Part shown: positions 1 to 8,257 of the stretch, piece after piece
How positions within the stretch are numbered: position 1 is the first letter of the stretch
Layout of the letters: each line of letters starts with the position of its first letter
From: Comamonadaceae bacterium
Lineage (GTDB): Bacteria > Pseudomonadota > Gammaproteobacteria > Burkholderiales > Burkholderiaceae_C
Length of the DNA: 64,000 bases
Direction: 5' to 3'
Assembly (NCBI GenBank): GCA_009996515.1
Contig: JAACZV010000016.1
Span: 1-64,000, forward strand
Position numbers and translations under genes: made by a program
The notes under the pieces: generated by a model
Database searches by the model: none
What the model was told of the DNA's origin: nothing
What the model saw: the letters and a program-made list of their open reading frames with translations, nothing else

Positions 1-186
1 GGCGGCGCGGCCGCCCACGGCCGGCGCGGGCGTGGCAGCCACGGCAGACGCCGCCACGGGCGGCCGGCGAATCGGCGCCGCGACCGCGGCCGTGACGTCC
101 TGCTCGGGCCGCGTGGCCACCCAGGCGGTGGCCGCCAGCGTCGCCGCCAGCGCGCCGCCCAGCACCCGCTGGCGACGTTCCATCAT
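1..186 (-). CDS. N-terminal fragment of a membrane-anchored protein of the type II secretion operon (possibly GspC-like)
   Basis: The gene runs off the left edge of the window, so only the first 62 codons are visible. The ATG at 186-184 overlaps the stop of the upstream gspM-like gene in an ATGA arrangement, so it belongs to the same leftward operon. The visible protein begins MMERRQRVLGG, continues with a short hydrophobic alanine/leucine segment (about residues 9-22) that could be a membrane anchor, and then becomes proline- and alanine-rich. That fits a bitopic inner-membrane component such as GspC or a PilP-like protein. No domain is visible, so the GspC suggestion rests on position alone. 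Confidence 0.6.
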   Translation of the reverse strand, partial: MMERRQRVLGGALAATLAATAWVATRPEQDVTAAVAAPIRRPPVAASAVAATPAPAVGGRAA

Positions 187-704
187 GGCGCCCTCCCGTG
201 CAACGACCATTGCAGCTCCGCGTCGACGTCGGCGCTCAGCGGGCTGACGCGGCGCAGCTTGATCGCATCCAGGCTCAGCGCCGGGTCGTGCTCCAGCGCG
301 GCGCCGATGAGGCGGCGCAGCTGGGCATAGCTGCCGGTCACCGGCATGGTCACGCGCAGCCGCTCCAGGCCCTCGCCGGCGGACAGGCGGTGCTCGGTGC
401 GGGCAGCGCTCAGGTCCAGGCGGATGGCGAGTTCCAGCAGGTCGGCCAGGCGCTGCTGGCGCTCGCGAGCGGGCGGCAGCGTGGCCTGCCATTGCTGCAC
501 GCTGACCGGCGCCGCGACAGCGGTGGCCGCGGGCCGGGCCTGGGCGCGCAGCGCGCGGGCCTCGGCCTGCAGCGCTGCGGCCTGCGCGTCCCAGCGCTGG
601 CCCAGCACGGCGGCGGCAGCGGCGAGCGCGAGCGCCACGAGCCCGGCCAGGCCAGGCCAGCCGAGTGCCCTGACCAGCGCCTTGACGAGGGCGGGCCGGG
701 TCAC
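183..704 (-). CDS. gspM: GspM/PilO-like type II secretion inner-membrane protein
   Basis: The 173-residue protein starts at a GTG (704-702) that overlaps the TGA of gspL. A longer reading upstream would only be antisense-like sequence inside gspL. One transmembrane helix (about residues 12-32) is followed by an alanine-rich coiled-coil stretch and then a small alpha/beta domain. That is the architecture of GspM and PilO, which dimerise with GspL or PilN to form the inner-membrane platform of the secretion machine. Sequence similarity in this family is low, so the call rests on architecture and on the position directly after gspL. The end overlaps the next operon gene by 4 bases. Confidence 0.7.
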   Translation of the reverse strand: MTRPALVKALVRALGWPGLAGLVALALAAAAAVLGQRWDAQAAALQAEARALRAQARPAATAVAAPVSVQQWQATLPPARERQQRLADLLELAIRLDLSAARTEHRLSAGEGLERLRVTMPVTGSYAQLRRLIGAALEHDPALSLDAIKLRRVSPLSADVDAELQWSLHGRAP

Positions 705-1840
705 GAGCCCCCTCCGGTGGCCACGCGGGCCGTGATCTCGAAGCGCTGGCCGACGAGCCCCGTCTCGGCCACCGAGAAGCGCGACAGCACGACCTGGCGC
801 CAGCCGGGCGTGCTGCCCAGCTGCTCGGCCAGCTGCAGCGCCAGCAGCTTGTCGGGCGTCAGGCCCTCCAGCCGCAGCTCGCCGCGGGCGGCGCTGGCGT
901 CCAGGCCCAGCCAGGCGATGGTCTTGGCCTCGGCACCGGCCACCTCCACACGGGTCAGCAGCGGCTCCCAGGGCATGGCCAGCAAGGCACGGGCCTCGGC
1001 GGCCGAGCGGTTCTCGGTCGGCTCGGCGCGGGCGCTGCGCACGGCGGGCCTGGGGGCCGCGGTGGGGCGCAGCGTGGCGACGCGGTCGCGCGCGGCCTGG
1101 GCCGCGTCGAGGGCGCGATGGCTGTCGACAGCGCTCCATGCCGCCGTCGCCAACACCAGCGCGCCGGTGGCCGCCAGCGGCCAGGCCAGGGATGAGCGAC
1201 CGCTGCGCGGCAGGAAGTCGGGCAGCGGCGTCGCGGGGCCGGGCTGGGGGGCGAGCGCGTCGGCCGGCGTGCCGACGACCAGCGGCTCCTCGGCGCCCAG
1301 GTCGGCCAGGCTGTGCACGCGGCGCGACTGCAGGCCCGTGACACGGCCACGGTCGAGCTGGATGAGGACGGCCGTCATGGCCCCTTCCACCCCTTCATGC
1401 CAGACCAGGCGGCCCGAGCCGGCGCGGGTCGCGGCGGGCAGCGAGGCCAGCCAGGCAGACCAGGCGGGGCGCACCGCCTGCAGACGCACGCCGGCGGCGG
1501 CGGCCTGGCCGCGCAGCGCGCCGAGATCCAGCCCATGCAGGGCCGAAGCCCCCGCCGCGTCGCCCAGCGTCCAGGGCGCGATCGCAAAGCGCTGCGCGGC
1601 CGCGCCGAAGTAATGGGCGAACTGCTGCTGGGCATAGGCCTGCACGGCGTCCAGGTCGGGCAGCGGCAGGCCCGGCTCGGCGACCAGCTCGTGCAGCGCG
1701 CGCGCGCTGACGATCAGCTCGACCGCCGTGCCCGGATGTTCGCGGCACCAGGCCGCGAACTCGTCGCCGCCGGGCGTGACGAAGACGCGCCGCGGCTTGG
1801 CCAGCCGGGCGGCAAGCTGGCGGCGCAGGCGCTCACTCAT
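701..1840 (-). CDS. gspL: Type II secretion protein GspL (PilM/PilN-like)
   Basis: The protein has 379 residues from the ATG at 1840. A GTG at 1852 is an alternative start; both overlap the end of gspE. Residues 1-210 form a cytoplasmic actin-like region of the PilM/GspL type, a single membrane helix lies near residues 218-236, and a periplasmic PilN-like domain follows. GspL recruits the GspE ATPase to the inner membrane and pairs with GspM. The position between gspE and a PilO-like gene agrees with this. The N-terminal part is poorly conserved, so the family assignment draws on both topology and operon order. Confidence 0.75.
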   Translation of the reverse strand: MSERLRRQLAARLAKPRRVFVTPGGDEFAAWCREHPGTAVELIVSARALHELVAEPGLPLPDLDAVQAYAQQQFAHYFGAAAQRFAIAPWTLGDAAGASALHGLDLGALRGQAAAAGVRLQAVRPAWSAWLASLPAATRAGSGRLVWHEGVEGAMTAVLIQLDRGRVTGLQSRRVHSLADLGAEEPLVVGTPADALAPQPGPATPLPDFLPRSGRSSLAWPLAATGALVLATAAWSAVDSHRALDAAQAARDRVATLRPTAAPRPAVRSARAEPTENRSAAEARALLAMPWEPLLTRVEVAGAEAKTIAWLGLDASAARGELRLEGLTPDKLLALQLAEQLGSTPGWRQVVLSRFSVAETGLVGQRFEITARVATGGGS

Positions 1841-3344
1841 CGAGGGTGACACGTTCCAGCTCCTCGAAGGTGGTGTCGCCGCGGCAGACGGCGGCCAGCG
1901 CCATCTCGCGCAGCGACTTCATGCCGCGCGCGCGGGCCGCGGCCTTGATCTCGGACATGGGCGCGCGCGCCGCGATCAGGTCGCGCAGGCCGTCGTCCAG
2001 CTTGAGCAGCTCGGCCACCGCGCGCCGGCCCTTGTAGCCGGTGCCGCGGCAATGGCCGCAGCCCTCGCCCTTCATGAAATTGCCGTTCATCACGCCATGT
2101 CGAGCCAGCGTCGATGCGTCGGGCGTGAACGGCTGCGCGCAGTGCTTGCAGGTCAGCCGCACCAGGCGCTGGGCCAGCACCGCGTTCAGCGCGGACACGA
2201 CGTTGTAGAGGTCCAGCCCCATGTGCATGAAGCGGCCGATGACGTCGAAGGCGTTGTTCGCATGCACGGTGCTGAACACCAGGTGGCCCGTCAGCGCGGC
2301 CTGCACGGCGATCTGCGCCGTCTCGGCATCGCGGATCTCGCCCACCATCACGCGGTCGGGGTCGTGGCGCAGGATGGAGCGCAGGCCGCGCGAGAAGGTC
2401 AGGCCCTTCTTCTCGTTGACGGGGATCTGCACGACGCCGGCGAGCTGGTACTCGACCGGGTCTTCGATGGTGATGATCTTGTCCGCGCCGGTGTGGATCT
2501 CAGCCAGCGTCGCGTACAGCGTCGTCGTCTTGCCGGATCCGGTGGGGCCGGTCACGAGCAGCATGCCGTGCGGCTGGCGGGCCTGGTGGCGGATGGCCGC
2601 GCGCTCCTCGTCGTCGAAGCCCAGCGCGTCCAGCGTCAGCGCGCCGGCGCGCGCGATCGCCGCGCGGTCCAGGATGCGGATGACGGCGTCCTCGCCGAAC
2701 ACGCTGGGCATGATGCTCAGGCGGAAGTCGATCTCGCGGCCCTGCACGCGCAGCTTGAAGCGGCCGTCCTGCGGCAGCCGGCGCTCGCCGATGTCCAGCT
2801 CGGCCATGACCTTGAGCCGCGACACCAGCTGCTCGGCCACCTGCGGCCCCTCCACCTGGCGCACCAGCGCCATCACGCCGTCCACGCGGAAGCGGATCGC
2901 CGCGCCGCGGGCCGTGCATTCGATGTGGATGTCCGACGCGGTGTCCTGCAGCGCGTCGTACAGCGTCGCGTTGAGCAGCCGCACGACCGGGCTGGCCTGC
3001 TCGCTGAGCGCCAGCGCCGACAGCTCCTCGGTCTGGTCCTCGACCGCGGCCAGCGCGTCCTCCACGTCGGACAGCGCGCGGAAGTCGGCCTCGCCGGCGC
3101 CGAGGAAATGCGTGACCGCCTCGGGCGCGCAGCGCTGCCAGCCCACCGGCGCATTGAGCCGCGACTCCACGCTCTGCAGCAGCATGGCGTCCTCGTCGCG
3201 CTCGGCCAGCAGCACGCGGCGGTCGTCGGCGCCCACGGCCAGCACGGCGCGCCAGCGCTGGGCCTGGGCCTGCGGCCACTGCTCGAAGTCCAGGTGCCAG
3301 GGGCCTTGCTCGGCCGGCAGCCAGTCGTGCAGGGAGGTTGTCAC
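1833..3344 (-). CDS. gspE: Type II secretion ATPase GspE
   Basis: This cytoplasmic hexameric ATPase powers pseudopilus assembly. The 503-residue reading starts at the GTG at 3344, which has a GGGGGA ribosome-binding sequence about 9 bases upstream. A longer in-frame reading to 3386 would translate the inverted repeat described separately and is rejected. A Walker A motif, GPTGSGKTTTL, lies at about residues 266-276. It is followed by an Asp box (EDPVEY), a Walker B region (VGEIRDAETA) and a His box (STVHANNA). A late tetracysteine zinc site (CKHC and CGHC) is typical of the GspE/PilB family. The N-terminal domain is short and variable. The neighbouring gspF and gspL genes support the role. 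Confidence 0.95.
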   Translation of the reverse strand: MTTSLHDWLPAEQGPWHLDFEQWPQAQAQRWRAVLAVGADDRRVLLAERDEDAMLLQSVESRLNAPVGWQRCAPEAVTHFLGAGEADFRALSDVEDALAAVEDQTEELSALALSEQASPVVRLLNATLYDALQDTASDIHIECTARGAAIRFRVDGVMALVRQVEGPQVAEQLVSRLKVMAELDIGERRLPQDGRFKLRVQGREIDFRLSIMPSVFGEDAVIRILDRAAIARAGALTLDALGFDDEERAAIRHQARQPHGMLLVTGPTGSGKTTTLYATLAEIHTGADKIITIEDPVEYQLAGVVQIPVNEKKGLTFSRGLRSILRHDPDRVMVGEIRDAETAQIAVQAALTGHLVFSTVHANNAFDVIGRFMHMGLDLYNVVSALNAVLAQRLVRLTCKHCAQPFTPDASTLARHGVMNGNFMKGEGCGHCRGTGYKGRRAVAELLKLDDGLRDLIAARAPMSEIKAAARARGMKSLREMALAAVCRGDTTFEELERVTLDE

Positions 3345-3362
3345 GCGCCAAGTCCCCCAAAG

Positions 3363-3437
3363 GCAACCACAGAGGCACAGAGCCACGGAGAAACCGCCAA
3401 GGACGCCTCCTCTGTGCCTCTGTGCCTCCGTGGTTGC
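3363..3437. repeat. Imperfect inverted repeat between gspF and gspE (CACAGAGGCACAGAG type)
   Basis: Arms at 3364-3390 and 3410-3436 are inverted copies that match at about 24 of 27 positions, with one further pairing base at each outer end. The loop is about 19 bases. Each arm is itself built from short internal repeats of the form GAGGCACA. The element fills most of the 106-base gap between the gspF stop and the gspE start. No T-run follows either arm, so it does not look like an intrinsic terminator. It resembles the CACAGAG-rich intergenic repeats that I recall from many bacterial genomes; that resemblance is from memory. Confidence 0.85.
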
Positions 3438-3450
3438 AATTCGGTATTCC

Positions 3451-4644
3451 TCATTGCACCTGCTCCACCAGCTGGAAGATGGGCAGATACATCAGCACGA
3501 TGATGCCGCCGATCAGCACGCCCATGATCAGCATCAGCGCCGGGTTCACCAGGCGCGACAGCAGGTCGGTCAGCCGCGCGGCCTCCTCGTCGTGGAAGGC
3601 GGCGGCGCGCTCCAGCATGGTCGCCACCTCGCCGCTGCGCTCGCCCACGCGCAGCATGCGGCGCGCGACCGGCGTGGCCAGGTCTTGCGCGTCGAAGGCC
3701 GCGGACAGGCGCTCGCCGCGCTCGATCTGCGCGGCCGCCGCCTGCACGGCGGGGCGCCACGGCACGGCCACCACGTCGACGACGATCCTCAGCGCCGCCA
3801 GCGCCGGCACGCCCGAGGCCAGCAGCATGGCGAGCGACCGGTACAGCCGCGCCAGCGCCAGCACGCGCAGCCGCGGGCCCAGGCCCGGCAGCGTCCACAG
3901 CGCCGCCTGGGCGCGCTGGCGCACGGCGGGCTGGCGGATCAGCGCGAAGATCGCGAAGCCCACGGCCGCGATGCCCCCGACGACCAGGGCCGGATGCGCG
4001 CCGGCCGTCTGGCCGAACTCGATCAGCACGCGGGACGCCCAGGGCAGGTCCGCGCTGGTCTGCTCCAGGATGCCGGCGAAGCGCGGCAGCACGTAGAGCA
4101 ACAGGAACAGGATGACCGCGCCGCCCACACCCAGCAGCATCAGCGGATAGACCAGGGCCGCGACGAGGCGCGAGCGCAGCGCATCCACCCAGGCCAGATA
4201 ACGCGCATGCTGGGCCAGCGCGGTGGACAGCTGGCCGGTCTTCTCGTTGGCAGCGACGATGGCGCAGATCAGCTCGTCGAAGGCCTGGGGCTGCTGGCGC
4301 AGCGCGCTGGAGAGCGGCTGGCCCTGCTCGATCTGGGCGATGACGGCATCCAGCGCCGCGCGCACGCCGGGCTGGCCTTCCTTCTCGCGCAGCGTGTTCA
4401 GCGCCTCCAGCAGCGCGATGCCGGCGTCCAGCAGCACGGCCAGCTCCTGGCTGAAGAGCTGCAGCGGGAACCGGGCCGCAGGCCGCCACGGCCGCGCGGC
4501 CTGCGCGGCCACGACCTCGCGCACCTCCAGCACATGCTGGGGCGCGACGCCCAGCACGGCCGCCACGGCGGCGCGGTCGGGCGCTTCGACCCGCTCCGAA
4601 CTGATGGTGCCCGCGCGCAGCACGCGGGCCTGGAACTGCGCCAT
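3451..4644 (-). CDS. gspF: Type II secretion inner-membrane platform protein GspF
   Basis: The 397-residue polytopic protein is the core of the inner-membrane assembly platform, on which the GspE motor acts. Two copies of the GspF cytoplasmic helical domain are visible: one near residues 60-170 (starting FSQELAVLLDAGI) and one near 260-370 (starting LYRSLAMLLASGV). Each is followed by membrane helices, and a final helix sits near the C-terminus. The ATG at 4644 overlaps the gspG stop (TGATG). A GTG one codon earlier is also possible. Length and domain duplication match the family. Confidence 0.95.
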   Translation of the reverse strand: MAQFQARVLRAGTISSERVEAPDRAAVAAVLGVAPQHVLEVREVVAAQAARPWRPAARFPLQLFSQELAVLLDAGIALLEALNTLREKEGQPGVRAALDAVIAQIEQGQPLSSALRQQPQAFDELICAIVAANEKTGQLSTALAQHARYLAWVDALRSRLVAALVYPLMLLGVGGAVILFLLLYVLPRFAGILEQTSADLPWASRVLIEFGQTAGAHPALVVGGIAAVGFAIFALIRQPAVRQRAQAALWTLPGLGPRLRVLALARLYRSLAMLLASGVPALAALRIVVDVVAVPWRPAVQAAAAQIERGERLSAAFDAQDLATPVARRMLRVGERSGEVATMLERAAAFHDEEAARLTDLLSRLVNPALMLIMGVLIGGIIVLMYLPIFQLVEQVQ

Positions 4645-5066
4645 CACCAGGAGGTGAGGTCGGCGTCCTCACCCTCGCCGCCGGGGCGGCCGTCCCTGCC
4701 CAGGCTCAGCAGGTCGTACTCGCCATGCTCGCCGGGGCTGCGGTACTGGTAGTCGTTGCCCCAGGGATCCTTGGGCACGGCCTTGGACAGATAGGGGCCG
4801 GCCCATTTCGGCTCGTCGGCCGGCCGGGTCACCAGCACGGCCAGGCCCTGCTCGGTGCTGGGGTAGCGGCCGACGTCCAGCCGGTACTGGTCCAGCGACT
4901 TGGTCAGCGCATCGATCTGCGCGCGCGCCGCCTTGACCTCGCTCTTGCCGATCTGGCCGAAAAACTTGGGGCCCACATAACCGGCCAGCAGGCCGATGAT
5001 GACCATGACGACCAGCAACTCAAGCAGGGTGAAGCCGCGCGAACGGGCGATGAAGGGGCGGGACAT
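4644..5066 (-). CDS. gspG: Major pseudopilin GspG
   Basis: This 140-residue protein is the main subunit of the type II secretion pseudopilus. It has a short basic leader ending in glycine, the processing motif GFTLLELLVVMVIIGLL, and then a hydrophobic helix. This is the signature cleaved and N-methylated by the prepilin peptidase. The C-terminal half has the family's typical sequence, with YPSTEQGL, DPWGNDYQY and a calcium-loop-like DLLSLGRDG. The start at 5066 puts the leader at the normal length; reading further upstream would add implausible sequence. It is the first gene of the leftward operon. Confidence 0.96.
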   Translation of the reverse strand: MSRPFIARSRGFTLLELLVVMVIIGLLAGYVGPKFFGQIGKSEVKAARAQIDALTKSLDQYRLDVGRYPSTEQGLAVLVTRPADEPKWAGPYLSKAVPKDPWGNDYQYRSPGEHGEYDLLSLGRDGRPGGEGEDADLTSW

Positions 5067-5497
5067 GGTCGGACAGCGTACAGCGGGACGGCGACTGTTC
5101 AACGACGACCCCAGGCCGGGCAATCGGGATTTGACCGCCCCGTATTCCCAGGGGCGGCGATGACGCGACCACAGGCGCAAGCGCACCGACTTGTGGCAGG
5201 GCGCCGACCTGGGGTTGGCGGGCCGGCGTCGATGTCGGCATTTCACAACGCGCGCCGCCCTCGCCCGCAGCCCCGGCATGGGGCTGCCACCGGGCCTGCA
5301 CAGGCTTGGTGCGCTGACGCACCTTTCGCGGCCAGCGAACCCGGGCTTACCCCAGTGCCATGCACCGCCGCGGGGCAATACATTCATGGCACTCGACGCG
5401 GTTCCGGGCTCCGGTCCAGGACCGCCGGGCGGGTTGTGAGGAGACAAGACAGCGACAAGCGCACAAGGTTGCTTCGTAACCCCGAAGACAATCACGA
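5067..5497. other. Gene-free divergent region between gspG and the TauE-type permease
   Basis: About 430 bases carry no convincing coding sequence on either strand. The region must hold the promoter of the leftward gsp operon and probably that of the rightward permease gene. I see no clear sigma-70 boxes. It contains several short GC-rich palindromes and, at 5472-5486, a small hairpin (CTTCG paired with CGAAG) just before the terminator described next. Confidence 0.5.
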
Positions 5498-5531
5498 CGG
5501 CCACCAAGGCACCCTTGGTGGCCGTTTTCTT
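5498..5531 (+). terminator. Intrinsic terminator or attenuator upstream of the TauE-type permease gene
   Basis: A perfect 12-base stem (CGGCCACCAAGG at 5498-5509 with CCTTGGTGGCCG at 5513-5524) encloses a 3-base loop and is followed by TTTTCTTT. This is a strong rightward terminator. No rightward gene lies upstream of it in the 430-base gap, since gsp runs leftward. It therefore ends either a small RNA or the leader of the gene starting at 5569. Confidence 0.8.
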
Positions 5532-5568
5532 TGCCGCCTCGGCATCCTGCCCTCCTCTTCCACCCGCC

Positions 5569-6330
5569 ATGCTGGACCTGTTCACCGTCGCCGCCGCCTC
5601 CCTGCTCGCGGGCTTCATCGATGCGGTGGCCGGCGGCGGCGGCCTGGTGCTGGTGCCGGCCCTGTTCAGCGCCTACCCGGGTGCGGCGCCGGCCACGCTG
5701 CTGGGCACCAACAAGGGGGCCTCCATCTGGGGCACGGGCTGGGCCACGCTGCAGTACGCACGGCGCGTGGACCTGCCCTGGCGGCGCCTGCTGCCGGCCG
5801 CCGTGCTGGCCGGTGGCGGCAGCTTCGTCGGCGCCTGGTGCCTGACGCTGATCAACCCCGACGGCCTGCGCAAGGCCTTGCCGCTGGTGCTGCTGGCCGT
5901 GCTGGTCTACACGCTGGCCAAGAAGGACCTGGGCCGCGAGCACGCGCCGCGCTTCAGCGGCCGCACGGAGGCCTGGGTCGCCGGCGGCATCGCGCTGGCG
6001 GTGGGCTTTTACGACGGCTTCTTCGGCCCCGGCACGGGCAGCTTCTTCGTCTTCCTGTTCGTGCGCCTGCTGGGTTACGACTTCCTGCACGCCTCGGCGA
6101 CGGCCAAGCTGATGAACCTGCTGACCAACGCGGCGGCCATCGCGCTGTTCGTCAGCAAGGGGCATTTCTGGTGGCAGGTCGCGGCCGTCATGGCGGTCAC
6201 CAACGTCATCGGCAGCCTGGCCGGCACGCGCCTGGCGCTGAAGCATGGGGCCGGTTTCGTGCGCGGCGCCTTCATCCTCGTCGTGGGCGGCCTCATCCTC
6301 AAAACGGCCTGGGACGCCTTCTTCCGCTGA
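5569..6330 (+). CDS. TauE/SafE (TSUP) family membrane permease
   Basis: The 253-residue integral membrane protein has about eight hydrophobic helices in two halves. Each half opens with a characteristic turn: AGFIDAVAGGGG near the N-terminus and VGFYDGFFGPGTGSF in the middle. These duplicated motifs define the TSUP (formerly DUF81) family, whose members export or import sulfite, sulfonates or related organic anions. The substrate cannot be told from sequence. The ATG at 5569 puts the first helix at the N-terminus; an upstream TTG-initiated extension would run into the terminator. The gene may be controlled by that terminator acting as an attenuator. Confidence 0.85.
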   Translation: MLDLFTVAAASLLAGFIDAVAGGGGLVLVPALFSAYPGAAPATLLGTNKGASIWGTGWATLQYARRVDLPWRRLLPAAVLAGGGSFVGAWCLTLINPDGLRKALPLVLLAVLVYTLAKKDLGREHAPRFSGRTEAWVAGGIALAVGFYDGFFGPGTGSFFVFLFVRLLGYDFLHASATAKLMNLLTNAAAIALFVSKGHFWWQVAAVMAVTNVIGSLAGTRLALKHGAGFVRGAFILVVGGLILKTAWDAFFR

Positions 6331-6366
6331 TCTACCATCGGGCATTCCCTAGCGCTTCCATTCACC

Positions 6367-7185
6367 ATGCCTGTCGACCCCCAACTGCGCAATCTGGACA
6401 TCGAGATCCCGACCCAGCCCGAGGTCCTGGTCAAGCTCTCGCTGCTGATGGCGGCGGAGGACATCGACCTGCAGGCCATGTCGTCGCTGATCGAGACGGA
6501 CATGGCGCTGGCGGCGGCCGTCATGAAGGCGGTCAATTCCTCGCTCTACGGGCTGCGCGGCCGCGTGCAGACGGTGCACCAGGCGCTGACCTATCTGGGC
6601 ATGCGCGAGGTGGCGGCCATCACCTTCGAGATGGGCCTGCGGGCGGCCTTCCCGGCCGCGGCCGAGCTGGAATCGGTGTGGTCGCGGGCCTCGCAGCGCG
6701 GCCTGCTGATGGGCCGCATGGGCCAGATGCTGGGCGTGGACCCCTGGGCCGCGCACTCGGCCGGCCTGTTCGAGGAATGCGGCAAGGCCGTGCTGTACCG
6801 CCACGCGCCCACGCATTACCCCGCCATGCTGCGCGCCGCGACGCGCGACGCCGAGCTGGTGGAGCTGGAGCGCACGGCCTTCGGCGTCAGCCACGACGCA
6901 CTGGGTGCGGCGCTGTGCGAAAGCTGGGGCCTGGCGCCCGCGGCCGTGGCCAGCGTGCGCCATCACGTCGAGATCCAGGCCACGCTGACCATGCCCGACA
7001 GCCTCGCGCGCCGCAGCGTCGCCGCCATCTCCACGGTGGCCTGGGCCCTGCTCAACCATGTCGACCAGCTCGACGACGTCGCGGCCCAGATCGCCCCCCA
7101 GGCCCAGCTCGACGAGACGCTGGTGCTGCGCGCCGCGCGCCGCGTCCACGAGCAGCTGCAGGCCGCGCAGGAACACGGCCGCTAA
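6367..7185 (+). CDS. HDOD-domain signalling protein
   Basis: The 272-residue soluble protein is essentially one HDOD domain, a non-catalytic relative of HD phosphohydrolases. HDOD proteins act in signal transduction, often alongside GGDEF and EAL proteins. The N-terminus contains the family's opening PTQPEVLVKLSLLM. It is followed by an alpha-helical core with VNSSLYGLRGRVQTVHQALTYLG, typical of HDOD, and FEECGKAVLYR. It lies just before two diguanylate cyclases encoded on the other strand, which supports a signalling role. No output domain is attached, so it probably works through a partner protein. Confidence 0.88.
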   Translation: MPVDPQLRNLDIEIPTQPEVLVKLSLLMAAEDIDLQAMSSLIETDMALAAAVMKAVNSSLYGLRGRVQTVHQALTYLGMREVAAITFEMGLRAAFPAAAELESVWSRASQRGLLMGRMGQMLGVDPWAAHSAGLFEECGKAVLYRHAPTHYPAMLRAATRDAELVELERTAFGVSHDALGAALCESWGLAPAAVASVRHHVEIQATLTMPDSLARRSVAAISTVAWALLNHVDQLDDVAAQIAPQAQLDETLVLRAARRVHEQLQAAQEHGR

Positions 7186-7197
7186 ACCCGTCGCAGC

Positions 7198-8184
7198 CTA
7201 GGCCGCCAGGCTCAGGCGGTCGCGGCCGGCATGCTTGGCGATGTAGAGCGCCTCGTCGGCGGCCTGCAGCAGCGCCTGCGCGCTCAGATAGGGATGGGCC
7301 GGGCTGGCCGCGGCCAGGCCGATGCTGAGCGTCAGGCCGCCCTGGCCATCGGGCAGGCGCAGCGCGCGCAGCTCGTCGCGCAGCGACTCCAGCAGGCCTT
7401 GCGCCTCGGCCATGCCCAGGCCCGGCAGCAGCGCGACGAACTCCTCGCCGCCCAGGCGGGCGACGACGTCGGTGTCGCGCTTGAAGCAGTCCTTCAGCAG
7501 GCCGGCGACGCGCCGCAGCGCGGCGTCTCCCTGCGCCGTACCGTGGGCGAGGTTGAACTGCCTGAACTGATCCAGGTCCAGCACGGCCAGGGCCAGCAGG
7601 CCGCGCTGGCGCTGGGCGCGCTTGAACTCGCGGCGCAGCGCCTCGTCGAAGGCCGGCTGGTTGGCGATGCCGGTCAGCGCGTCGGTGCGTGCCAGGCTGG
7701 CCAGCTCGCGCTGCCGGGCCTCGAGGGCGCTATGGGCTTGTTGCAGCAACTGGCGCTGCTGGGCCAGCTCGCGCTTGAGCTCGCGGGCCTGCTGGTCCTG
7801 CTGCCACAGCGAGCCGCGGGCGCGCAGCATGGCGTGGCCGATGCGGTCCAGCTCGGCGGCCAGGCCGGGCGCCGGCACGGCGGCCTCGGGCGTCAGCGGC
7901 ACCGGGGCCGACTCCATCGCCTCGCAGCCGGCCGCCAGCCGGCGCAGCGGCCGCAGCAGCAAGGTCTCGATCAGCAGCAGCTGGGCGGCGCTGAGCAGCA
8001 ACACCAGCCAGGCCGTGCGCGCCAGGCCTTCGGCGGCGGATTCGTAGCCGCCCAGGCTCCATTCGAAGACGGCGACGACCAGCGTCGACAGCAGCGGCAC
8101 CGCCAGCGTCAGCCGCAAGCGCAGCGAACCCAGGCGGCGCGGACCGACGCGGCTCAGGGGTTCGGCAAGGGAGGGCAGACTCAT
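7198..8184 (-). CDS. Membrane-associated diguanylate cyclase (GGDEF)
   Basis: The 328-residue protein would make cyclic di-GMP from two GTP. Two hydrophobic helices lie near the N-terminus (about residues 25-45 and 58-80). They are followed by a coiled-coil linker rich in Q, E and L, and a GGDEF domain starting at RTDALTGIANQ. The active-site motif is GGEEF, which is competent. An RDTD inhibitory site sits five residues before it, so product feedback is expected. The start at 8184 gives a short cytoplasmic N-terminus; longer readings would be alanine/proline-rich artefacts. No known sensory domain is recognisable in the N-terminal part. Confidence 0.92.
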   Translation of the reverse strand: MSLPSLAEPLSRVGPRRLGSLRLRLTLAVPLLSTLVVAVFEWSLGGYESAAEGLARTAWLVLLLSAAQLLLIETLLLRPLRRLAAGCEAMESAPVPLTPEAAVPAPGLAAELDRIGHAMLRARGSLWQQDQQARELKRELAQQRQLLQQAHSALEARQRELASLARTDALTGIANQPAFDEALRREFKRAQRQRGLLALAVLDLDQFRQFNLAHGTAQGDAALRRVAGLLKDCFKRDTDVVARLGGEEFVALLPGLGMAEAQGLLESLRDELRALRLPDGQGGLTLSIGLAAASPAHPYLSAQALLQAADEALYIAKHAGRDRLSLAA

Positions 8185-8257
8185 GGCGGACAGGGGCGGC
8201 GGCCCGCATTGTCGGGGCCGCCGAGGCCGCCGTGTCCGGCGCCCGCCTCGGGGTTTG

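Noticed and set aside
183-1139. A 318-codon leftward reading frame overlapping gspL
   Set aside because: Its first 145 codons are an arginine- and proline-rich out-of-frame reading of gspL. The real gene starts at the GTG at 704.
3345-3386. ATG start for gspE at 3386
   Set aside because: It would translate one arm of the inverted repeat into a cysteine-rich leader unlike any GspE. The GTG at 3344 has a good ribosome-binding site.
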